From Leptolyngbyaceae cyanobacterium M65_K2018_010 (lineage in GTDB: Bacteria; Cyanobacteriota; Cyanobacteriia; Phormidesmidales; Phormidesmidaceae), in assembly GCA_015295885.1 (NCBI GenBank), contig DVEE01000083.1:1-15577 (forward strand): 15,577 nt of DNA, given 5' to 3'. The notes under the pieces were generated by a model that was given only the letters and a program-made list of their open reading frames with translations, had not been told where the DNA came from and did no database searches. Shown one piece after another: positions 6,868 to 14,000 of the stretch; position 1 is the stretch's first letter, and each line of letters opens with the position of its first letter. The position numbers and the translations under genes are program-made.

Positions 6868-7581
6868 GTGGCAAACCTATGGCAATGGGTACGTTCTAGA
6901 CATCCCCTGGTCTGGCTTTTTACAGCCGCCGTAGGGCTCGGTTTACTCGCCCCCCTGTGGTTTCTGCTGCCTCTGCGCAGTGCCTCCCGCCCCCCAGCCA
7001 GTCGTGAGGCTCACCAGGCCATTGTTACGGAGGTGATTGCGGCCACCGATCGGGCTACGCTAATTGGCGCCTCTCCCACCAAGGGCAACCCTAGGGCGCG
7101 GGTAGTCCTGTTTAAGTTTTCAGATTTTCAGTGTCCCTACTGTGCCGTCACCGCGGCCCAAATGAAGCCCTTTGTCGATCAGCATCAGCAGGATTTGCTG
7201 TTTGTCTACAAACACTTTCCCCTTACCCAGATTCATCCAGAAGCCCTGGCCTCGGCTAAGGCCGCCTGGGCGGCCGGGCAGCAGGGGCAGTTTTGGCTCT
7301 ACCACGATGGTCTGTTTGTCAACCAAAACCGGCTGGGCGAAGCCCTCTACCTCGAACTGGCCGAGGCGATGGGGTTAAATCTGGAACAGTTCAACCGCGA
7401 TCGCACCAGCCCTGAGGCAGAAGCAGCCATTCAAAAAGACCTGGCATTAGCCCAGAAACTGCAACTGCAGGGTACGCCCTCGTTCATCATGAACGATCTC
7501 TTGATTCCCGGCGGAGCCCCCATGGCCCTGTTTGAGGAAATCTTTACCCAGATCAATCAGGCCCTAAACTCCCAGGAATAG
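6868..7581 (+). CDS. DsbA-like thiol oxidoreductase, membrane-anchored
   Basis: The 237-residue product has one N-terminal transmembrane segment (about 13-36) and a thioredoxin-fold domain from about 65 on. The active site is FSDFQCPYC with Cys89 and Cys92, and the cis-proline loop is GTPSF (Thr203, Pro204), as in DsbA/DsbG/BdbD-type proteins (thioredoxin_4, PF13462 as I recall). It should oxidise or isomerise disulfides in the periplasm or thylakoid lumen. Translation begins at GTG: AGGGGGG at 6853-6859 lies eight bases before it and no ATG fits. The close spacing to the M23 gene suggests joint expression. The redox partner (VKOR or DsbB type) is not in the window. Confidence 0.9.
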   Translation: MANLWQWVRSRHPLVWLFTAAVGLGLLAPLWFLLPLRSASRPPASREAHQAIVTEVIAATDRATLIGASPTKGNPRARVVLFKFSDFQCPYCAVTAAQMKPFVDQHQQDLLFVYKHFPLTQIHPEALASAKAAWAAGQQGQFWLYHDGLFVNQNRLGEALYLELAEAMGLNLEQFNRDRTSPEAEAAIQKDLALAQKLQLQGTPSFIMNDLLIPGGAPMALFEEIFTQINQALNSQE

Positions 7582-7620
7582 CTGGGTTACCTGGCCCCTG
7601 GCCCACCCAGCCGAGGGTCG

Positions 7621-7912
7621 CAGACCCCAGCGGTTGATTGCGACCCAGGCCAATACCGGGGATTCAGGGAGGGCCTGGGGGGCAAAGGATGTGCCAGTTA
7701 AGTGTGACAGTTGACTCAACTGACTGCTTTTGACGCCTGGGGTAGCCTGGGGAACGGTCCGCCAGAACCAGGTCAGACCGGGCATGAGCCGGCCTAACTC
7801 ATGTCCCAGCAGGGGTTCAGCGGTTTGGGTCGGGTCTGCCTAGGGGTACCCCGGGATCACCCACTGCAGAAAGTGTCCTGGTAGGGGGCATGGGTACCCA
7901 GACCCCAGCGGT
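7621..7912. repeat. 14-base direct repeat pair CAGACCCCAGCGGT
   Basis: Identical copies lie at 7621-7634 and 7899-7912, 278 bases apart within one intergenic spacer. The bases on either side differ. The 264 bases between them have no visible terminal inverted repeats, so a mobile element is not shown. Confidence 0.6.
7708..7722. promoter_or_regulatory. 15-base palindrome CAGTTGA-C-TCAACTG, operator-like
   Basis: A perfect 7+1+7 palindrome. A related half-site CAGTTAA sits 13 bases upstream at 7695-7701. The nine-base core TTGACTCAA recurs at 7980-7988, 52 bases before the ATG of the barrel gene at 8040. No regulator can be named from the sequence. Confidence 0.4.
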
Positions 7913-7979
7913 ACAACGTAGATACAGCGTGAGGGAAGGAAATCTGAACCACGGCTGCCCCCATCCCGACCTAATGACC

Positions 7980-7988
7980 TTGACTCAA
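7980..7988 (+). promoter_or_regulatory. Second TTGACTCAA copy before the short barrel gene
   Basis: It is identical to the core of the palindrome at 7711-7719. Its first six bases, TTGACT, resemble a -35 box, but no -10 box lies 16-19 bases downstream, so it is more likely a protein site or chance. Confidence 0.25.
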
Positions 7989-8039
7989 ACCGTTTTGGGG
8001 TGGTTCTCGACACACACAGTTTGCATTTGGAGAATGACC

Positions 8040-8525
8040 ATGAAAACTCGTCTTATCGCCGCGATCGCTTTGGGTCTCACCGCTGCTTCCATGGCTGCCC
8101 TGCCGATGGCCGCTAGCGCCCAAGAAAAGACCACGGATTACAACTATGTTGGTGCCGGTGTGGGCCTGGGCAACCTGGGCCCCAGTGATGTCGGTCTAGC
8201 CATTAACAGCAAAATCACCGTGGGTGACAACGTTTCTGTACGGCCTGGGCTGATCACCGACTTTAACTTCAACACCGGCGAAACTCTGTTTTTGCTGCCC
8301 GTCACCTACGACTTTAACGCTGTCACCGACAATGGCCGCCTACTGCCCTTCGTCGGAGCTGGGGTATCCGTCTCCACCGAAGGGGCTGGAGCCGTAGGTC
8401 CCCTGGTCAGCGGTGGTATTGACTACCGCATCAACGACCGGTTGGTGGCCAACGGTACGGTGCAATGGTCCATCTTTGGCAACAGCCAAGTCAATGGTTC
8501 CATTGGTCTAGGGTACGTCTTCTAG
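8040..8525 (+). CDS. Outer-membrane beta-barrel protein, short form
   Basis: The 161-residue product has a signal peptide (MKTRLIAAIALGLTAAS, cleavage near ASA-QE at residue 27) and a compact barrel of alternating strands from about residue 34 to the terminal GYVF. It is the short paralogue of the protein at 1717-2535, sharing the RP, TYxFN, PFVGAG, GGIDYRI and LGYVF strand motifs but lacking the Ala/Glu-rich linker. The start is the ATG at 8040: GGAG at 8029-8032 is seven bases away, while the in-frame ATG at 8034 would be only one base from it. The frame is open further upstream (to 7890), but that stretch has no signal-like or protein-like character. It is monocistronic, with a strong terminator 35 bases after the stop. 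Function unknown. Confidence 0.78.
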   Translation: MKTRLIAAIALGLTAASMAALPMAASAQEKTTDYNYVGAGVGLGNLGPSDVGLAINSKITVGDNVSVRPGLITDFNFNTGETLFLLPVTYDFNAVTDNGRLLPFVGAGVSVSTEGAGAVGPLVSGGIDYRINDRLVANGTVQWSIFGNSQVNGSIGLGYVF

Positions 8526-8560
8526 GCTAGCCTCCTCAGGCACCTTCTGTAGAACATCAA

Positions 8561-8595
8561 GCCCCAGGGTTATGACCAACTCTGGGGCTTTTTTG
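8561..8595 (+). terminator. Strong intrinsic terminator after the short barrel gene
   Basis: AGCCCCAGGGTT (8561-8572) pairs with AACTCTGGGGCT (8579-8590) over 12 positions with one G-T pair, with loop ATGACC, and runs directly into TTTTTT. On the minus strand only two As precede it, so it would not work well for the convergent gene. Confidence 0.92.
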
Positions 8596-8687
8596 GGCCA
8601 CTCCACCAGGGCCGCAGGGGCTTGAAGATTTGGCGACGCTGCTGCACCGCGGTGAGGCTCCAGTGGGGGGTGGCGGCTCGGCTCGGC

Positions 8688-9008
8688 TTAGCTGGCGGGC
8701 CTCTGGGTCAGCCGTTGTAGGCCCAACTGTATTCCCAACAGCAGCAGGCCCAAGGCTGCGAAACCAAAGACTCCAGCCCCTAGGGCCACCATCCCCACCA
8801 CCAGGGTGCGTACCGCTGAGGCAATGTTCACCACGGCAGGGTTATCCGACAGGATAGGTTTGGCGGCAAAGGTAGCAGCGATCGAGCCCACCAGCCGGTA
8901 GGCGAGCAGGGCAATGGTGCCGGCCACACAGGCACCACTAAAACATTTGAGAATCTTGGCGGTCGGTATCAGAGCCAAATCCTTAGGGGCGGAAGCATCC
9001 TCGGTCAT
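8688..9008 (-). CDS. DUF3082 membrane protein
   Basis: The 106-residue protein has two hydrophobic segments (about 25-48 and 66-95) around the conserved-looking block KPILSDNPAVVNIASAVRTL (50-69). I recognise this as the cyanobacterial DUF3082 family; its function is unknown. CAGGAGGG five bases before the ATG on the minus strand supports the start. It is the last gene of the rsmA-ispE group, 60 bases after ispE, an arrangement I recall from other cyanobacteria. No terminator is evident after its stop. Confidence 0.82.
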   Translation of the reverse strand: MTEDASAPKDLALIPTAKILKCFSGACVAGTIALLAYRLVGSIAATFAAKPILSDNPAVVNIASAVRTLVVGMVALGAGVFGFAALGLLLLGIQLGLQRLTQRPAS

Positions 9009-9068
9009 GGGTACCCTCCTGGGGTAGCGGCGAGTCGGTGCTTTCTTATTATCCCAAAGGGATGCTCC

Positions 9069-10013
9069 CTAGCCGACTAGCTGCACCCCTGCAGAGGAAA
9101 ACCGGGCCGTCCACACCCCCAGGTCTGGATCAGGCAGGGCCGCCTTGAGCCGTTGGGCCAGGGCTTCGGCTTCCGCCTGGGAACCCACCAGGGTAAATAC
9201 CGTGGGGCCAGAACCAGACATTAGCGTGCCCAGCCCTCCCAGGGAAGCCAGGGTCGTTTTAAGCTGGGCCGTTTTGGGATGGGCCGGTAAGACGACTTTT
9301 TCCAAATCGTTGTAGAGCTGCTGGCCAATGGCAACCCCATCCTGCCCAGCGATCGCGGCGACCATGGCGCCGGATTTCACCTGCGATCGGCGGGCCGCAA
9401 ACCCGGCCTCATCAGCCAGGTAGGTGGGCTCAAAATTGGCCCGATAGGTGGTGTAGGCCCAGGGGGTCGAAACAAACTCCGACTCATACTTGGCCAACAC
9501 CAGGTAGAGGTGGTCAACCCCGGGCAGGGCATCGAGCTGTTCTCCGCGCCCGGTCGCGATCGCCGTGCCGCCCCCAATGCAAAAGGGCACATCGGATCCT
9601 AGCCGAGCCCCCAGGTCCTGCAGTTCGGCCTGGGTCAGCCCCAACTGCCAGAGCATATCCAACCCCACCAGCACCGCCGCCGCATTGCCCGAGCCACCGG
9701 CCAGGCCAGCCCCAACGGGAATATGCTTTTCCAGGGTAATTTCTACCCCCCCCAGCTTAGCCATCACCCCCGGAAACCGCTGGGCCAAGAGTGCCGCCGC
9801 CCGGTAGGCCAGGTTAGTCTCGTCCCTAGGCACCAGGGGATGGTCACAGCGCACCCGAATATCATCGACGCCAATGCTCCGCACCGTCACCCGGTCAGCC
9901 AGGCTGATGCTCTGCATCACCATAATTAGCTCATGGAAACCATCGCCACGGTGGCCCACAACTTCGAGATAGAGGTTGATTTTGGCCGCGGCCAACAACG
10001 AGTACAGTCGCAT
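9069..10013 (-). CDS. ispE: 4-diphosphocytidyl-2-C-methyl-D-erythritol kinase
   Basis: This GHMP-family kinase phosphorylates the 2-hydroxyl of CDP-methylerythritol in the MEP pathway, which supplies all isoprenoids (carotenoids, phytol, quinones) in cyanobacteria. In the 314 residues the catalytic Lys11 is in AAAKINLYLE, the ATP loop IPVGAGLAGGSGNAA spans 98-112, the catalytic Asp141 is in GSDVPFCIGGGT, and the third motif MSGSGPTVF is at 265-273. The ATG at 10013 matches the usual N-terminus (MRxYSLxAxAKINLYLE) though its ribosome site is weak, fitting translation after rsmA, whose stop is 68 bases upstream. The intervening spacer folds into two hairpins. Confidence 0.93.
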   Translation of the reverse strand: MRLYSLLAAAKINLYLEVVGHRGDGFHELIMVMQSISLADRVTVRSIGVDDIRVRCDHPLVPRDETNLAYRAAALLAQRFPGVMAKLGGVEITLEKHIPVGAGLAGGSGNAAAVLVGLDMLWQLGLTQAELQDLGARLGSDVPFCIGGGTAIATGRGEQLDALPGVDHLYLVLAKYESEFVSTPWAYTTYRANFEPTYLADEAGFAARRSQVKSGAMVAAIAGQDGVAIGQQLYNDLEKVVLPAHPKTAQLKTTLASLGGLGTLMSGSGPTVFTLVGSQAEAEALAQRLKAALPDPDLGVWTARFSSAGVQLVG

Positions 10014-10020
10014 GGGAACC

Positions 10021-10063
10021 CGATAAGAGTGCTTCAGGATTTTATCGTCCTCGGGGCCCGAGG
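10021..10063 (-). other. Two inverted repeats between rsmA and ispE
   Basis: CCTCGGG 10049-10055 with CCCGAGG 10057-10063 is a perfect 7+1+7 palindrome, and CGATAA 10021-10026 pairs perfectly with TTATCG 10042-10047. In the minus-strand transcript both precede the ispE ATG. No T-run follows, so they look like an intercistronic processing or stability element, not a terminator. Confidence 0.4.
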
Positions 10064-10081
10064 CGCTGAGGGAGAGTTCGC

Positions 10082-10921
10082 CTAGGGGTTGGGGCTAGCC
10101 CGAGGACCGAGGCGGTTACTCAAAGCCACCCAATGTGCCACGCTCAGGTCTTCGGCTCGGGCAGTTGCCGCTATGTCAAGCTCGGCCATCAGGGTGGTTA
10201 ACTGCTCCCGATCGATCACCCCTTTGAGGTTATTGCGCAGCATTTTACGCTTGCTGGCAAATCCCAGTTTGACCAACTGGTCTAGGGCGGCCGGGTCCTG
10301 GGCCAGGATGGCGGAGGGGCGGGGGGTTAACCGAACCACCGCGGAATCCACCTTGGGCGGTGGCCGAAAGGCTTGGGCCGGTACTGGGCAGATCCGTTCA
10401 CAATCGGCTAAATACTGTACCCGCACCGAAAGCGCTCCGAAGGCTCTAGATCCTGGCTGGGCGCAGAGGCGTTCGGCCACCTCCTGCTGCACCAGCAGCA
10501 CAATGGAGGCATAGGGCTGGGGGTTGGGCCGGGCCATGGTGCCCAGTAGCTTTTCTAAAATAGGCCCCGTGATGTAGTAGGGGATGTTGGCCACCACCTT
10601 GTTGGGCAAGCCCAGGGGCAAGCCCTGATCGGAGCCCAGGGTGGCCAGATCCAGGCTGAGAATATCCGCCTCGACTAATTTGAAGTTGTCGTAGGGGGCA
10701 AATTGCTGGCGCAACTGGCGACCCAGGTCGCGATCGATTTCCACGGCAATCACCACCCGGGCCAGGGGCAGCAGAGCCTGGGTTAGCGCTCCTGTGCCGG
10801 GGCCAATTTCCAATACCCCATCCTCGGCCGTAATGGCGGCCGCCGCCACGATGGCCTGCAACACGGTTGGGCTGGTCAGCCAATGCTGGCCAAAGCGCTT
10901 GCGGGTCGGTTGAGAAAACAT
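10082..10921 (-). CDS. rsmA: 16S rRNA (adenine1518-N6/adenine1519-N6)-dimethyltransferase
   Basis: RsmA/KsgA dimethylates the two adjacent adenines in the helix 45 loop of 16S rRNA during late 30S assembly, using S-adenosylmethionine. In the 279 residues I see RKRFGQHWL (7-15), motif I LEIGPGTG (37-44), the acidic Glu61, DIL at 86-88, the catalytic NIPYY (112-116), the FRPPPKVDSAVV block (185-196), and RKMLRNNLKG (225-234), close to the family's KTLRNNLK. The start ATG 10921 gives the usual N-terminus; a TTG four codons upstream (10933) is also in frame. A good promoter lies just upstream. First gene of a probable three-gene operon. Confidence 0.94.
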   Translation of the reverse strand: MFSQPTRKRFGQHWLTSPTVLQAIVAAAAITAEDGVLEIGPGTGALTQALLPLARVVIAVEIDRDLGRQLRQQFAPYDNFKLVEADILSLDLATLGSDQGLPLGLPNKVVANIPYYITGPILEKLLGTMARPNPQPYASIVLLVQQEVAERLCAQPGSRAFGALSVRVQYLADCERICPVPAQAFRPPPKVDSAVVRLTPRPSAILAQDPAALDQLVKLGFASKRKMLRNNLKGVIDREQLTTLMAELDIAATARAEDLSVAHWVALSNRLGPRASPNP

Positions 10922-10954
10922 GGATGTCCACAATCGCTAGAGGGGTAGGGCTGA

Positions 10955-10983
10955 ATCATAGAGGCTTAAGGAGCCGAATACAA
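10955..10983 (-). promoter_or_regulatory. Promoter of the rsmA-ispE-DUF3082 operon
   Basis: Read on the minus strand, TTGTAT (10983-10978), exactly 17 bases, then TATGAT (10960-10955). This is close to the sigma-70 consensus with ideal spacing. Transcription should start near 10948, about 27 bases before the rsmA ATG. Confidence 0.65.
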
Positions 10984-10994
10984 TCTTAGGAATG

Positions 10995-11010
10995 CCGGTC
11001 GCCGGACCGG
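10995..11010. promoter_or_regulatory. Inverted repeat CCGGTC-GCCG-GACCGG in the divergent spacer
   Basis: A perfect six-base inverted repeat with a four-base loop lies between the rsmA promoter and the gene at 11050. It could be an operator or a leader hairpin. TAGAAT at 11018-11023 is a possible -10 for the rightward gene, but no -35 pairs with it. Confidence 0.3.
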
Positions 11011-11049
11011 GGTAGAGTAGAATCGCCTCACAGGTTTAGGGAAAGGCCC

Positions 11050-14000
11050 ATGCTCAATCGCTTTTGGGAAGCCATTGGTTATGTTTTTGCCCTCAATGGG
11101 GAGGCCTTTCGGATAGCTGCTACATGGCCCGAGGCGCTCAAGGTTGCCCTGCTGGTGGTGCTCTTGGCCGGGCTTTCCCAGGGCATTGGTCAATCCATTA
11201 TTCTCTTCCTAAACCAGGTTAAACCCGTGCGGTTTGTATTGAGCCTAGCCATCAATGCGGTTCTTTTCACCCTTGGGTTTTTGGCCCTAGTGCTGAGTAC
11301 CTGGCTGCTGACCCTAACCCCCTGGTCCCAGTCGGTGCCCTTTGAACAGCTGGTGACGGTGCTGGGGTTAGCCTATGCCCCGTTGTTATTTAGCTTTTTA
11401 GGCGCTCTGCCCTACCTAGGATTACCTATTCTCAACTTACTGTCGGTGTGGCATTTATTGGCCATGGTGGTGGGCTTTGGGGCAATTACCAACCTAGGCC
11501 TGATGGGCGCCTTTCGCTACGTCTTTTTGGGTTGGCTGGTTCTGCAAATCTTGCAAAACACCATTGGGCGCCCCATTGCCAGTCTGGGCAAACGGATCGC
11601 CAATCGGGCCGCTGGGGTCGAACTGGTTACCAGTCGCCGCGACTTGACCGCCTCTATGCAGGAGAGTCTGGACGAAGTATCGACCCGCTGGCGGGATCAA
11701 CTGAATCAGCGGGTTGAGACTCTCCAACAGGGGGATGTGATGGCAGCGATCATGGGGGATTACCCCCCCCTGGCCATGGCGGGCGCCGCCCCTGGGGCAT
11801 CGGTGGCCCTGGCCGACACCGCCAAGAGTAAGCAACGCGGCTGGGGCAACGCCTTCAAAACCGTTGTCAGCCTCCTCGCCATGGTGCTGCTGACCATCGT
11901 CGTGCTAATTCTGCTGCGCCCCATCCGGGAATGGTGGTTTGGTTGGTTCGCGAGTTTGCCCAACCTGCTGCAACTGGTGCTGAACCTGATCTGGATTGGC
12001 GTGGTGGCGCTGATTGTGGCGGGCTTACTCGCCCCCCTCGAAACCCTCGGCTGGTGGGCTGGTTGGTACGAGGATGAGGTCAACACCACCATAAAGGCGG
12101 GAGAACTGGCCACACCAGCCCCGGCTGACCAAACCTTTAGTCGCTACGTCGTCTATCTAGATGGCATTGGCAAATCGACCTTTGAATATCTGCCCGACAT
12201 TGAAGAGTTTTTAGATACCCTAGCCCCTACCCTACCCGACGATGTCGCCCTGGTGCGCGGCATCATGCCCTACTCGGTGATGAATGCTCCCCTGGACGAA
12301 GATCGGCCCCTGGCCTTTCTCTGGCGCTATGCGGATAAGCTGCGGTTTGCTAATCCGGCTAGCCTCCTGGGGCTCTTGGTCAACATTCGCAATGTGTTGA
12401 TTGTGGGGGTTTCCGCGGATAAGCGCTACGGCCCCCTCTATAACCAGGGGATGGCCCAGGTGGTCTACAACGGCCTAGTCAAAAACGGCTATCAGTTGGG
12501 TAGTGGTACCCCGGTCACCTTCATTGGCTACAGCGGCGGTGGCCAGATGTCCTGTGCCAGTGCCCCCTACCTCAAGCGGGCCCTAGGCGCCCCCATTGAT
12601 GTGATTTCCCTGGGCGGGGTGATCAGTGCCAATGTCAATGCCCTGCAGCTTGAGCACCTGTATCACCTAGTGGGCGACAAGGATGTGGTAGAGGGGATTG
12701 GCCCAAAGATGTTTCCTGGGCGGTGGCCAGTCTTTCCCCTGTCCTACTGGAACCGGGCCAAGCGACGCGGCAAAATTACGATTATCCCCATGGGGCCGGT
12801 GGGCCACCAGGTACCCGGGGGGATTCTCGATCCAAACTTGGTGCTGGCTGATGGTCGCAGTTCGTTACAGCAAACCATCGATACCATCAATGCCATTCTG
12901 CGGGGTGACATTCTCGATGATGCCCCTGAGGCTCAATCCCGCAAGCACAGTAACTATGACGATTTCATCGCCAACCCCCTGGTACAGTACCAGAGGTATC
13001 CTCTGGATCAGCGCCCCACCCCCGACCTCTACGTCCCCGTTGCCGCCTGGATGGGCCGACTGATTTTGCCCCCGAAGGCAGAGCGGTTCCAGGGGGTTTA
13101 TTACGAAATCCACCATGCCCCAGGGGAGCACGCAGGGCTGCTTGGTCAGGTCGTGAAACTCTGTTGGTCGACGGATCCTAGGACCCAACGGTTTGTGCAG
13201 GCGGTCACCCACGACGTGCACTTTAGCGCTGAGGCGGAATATAGTAGCCAGGTGGGAGGGGTGATTCACCCGGTGCGGCTGAACCACTGGCTGCAGGTGG
13301 ATCCCCTCGAATCCTTAGCCGGCTCCCTACCCGACGATGACCTGATTGTGGCGGTGGAAAATCCCCAGGTCGACCGCGGGGCCGAGGGGGTCACGCTGCG
13401 GATTCGGAGCCAGCCCATGGAAGTGACTGGCCGTTACTACGGTCTGGTGCAGTTTATAGAACCGGTGGCCCACACCGATCAGTTCCGGGTGCGCCACTTT
13501 AACCGCATCAGCCGAGCCTTTGATGGACCCGAGGAGGTGGTCAGCCTGCCCCCTGTCAACCGGATGTCTGCCTACGGCAGCTTTCCTTCGGTCACCCAGG
13601 GATTGGAACAATCGCCCCTGAATGAAACGGGTTGGTACATTTACGGCGCTCCCGATCCTGCCGGTAGGTTTGTGGTGCAGGCCCTAGGCCCCCGGGCGCT
13701 ATTTCGTCTGCAGCCGGATCGGGTGGTCTTTGGCGGAGCCAAGGCGGCCTACCGCTATATTCGCAGGGAAGCCTGGGCCGATGTGATAGCCCAGAAAGGC
13801 AAGGTAAGCTCAGTCCTCTGTACCCAGCGAGATAACGGCCGCCCCGAGGCGATCACCGCTGCCATGGCCGAGTGGCAAGAGGGCGATCGCGCCCTGGTGC
13901 TGCACACCTACGGCGGCATTGGCGGCGAGAAGAAAGAACCCGCCGCCTTCAGCCCCATTTTCTTTGGTCACTTTGCCTACGGGCGGGCCGATGTCATCCG

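Larger units (their letters stand above)
7582..8039. other. 458-base intergenic spacer, hairpins and repeats, no convincing gene
   Basis: A hairpin begins right after the dsbA-like stop: CTGGGT 7582-7587 with ACCCAG 7605-7610, containing GGCC-CCT-GGCC. GGGTCGCA 7615-7622 can pair with TGCGACCC 7639-7646, or its first five bases with GACCC 7623-7627, giving two mutually exclusive folds. Perfect palindromes GGGGTACCCC (7843-7852) and TGGGTACCCA (7891-7900) follow. The largest minus-strand frame (7564-7785) has no ribosome site and was not called. Confidence 0.45.
100..13890. repeat. HIP1 octamer GCGATCGC, 12 dispersed copies
   Basis: Exact copies were read at 100, 2796, 3086, 3631, 3862, 5699, 6824, 7397, 8061, 9349, 9556 and 13883 (start positions). 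HIP1 is a highly iterated palindrome typical of many cyanobacterial chromosomes. Nearly all copies here lie inside genes, four of them in recQ. The count was made by eye, so one or two may be missed. Confidence 0.85.

Noticed and set aside
7564..7785. 73-codon minus-strand frame overlapping the end of the DsbA-like gene
   Set aside because: Trp/Pro/Ser-rich product without a known motif, no ribosome site, and it covers hairpins and repeats. It remains the best of the weak candidates in that gap.
7843..9016. GGTACC-centred palindromes (7843, 7891, 9009)
   Set aside because: GGTACC occurs many times across the window, including inside genes, so these copies are not a specific signal.
10446..10931. 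161-codon minus-strand frame within rsmA
   Set aside because: Same strand but a different frame from an intact rsmA; composition is Gly/Pro/Arg-rich as expected of a shadow.
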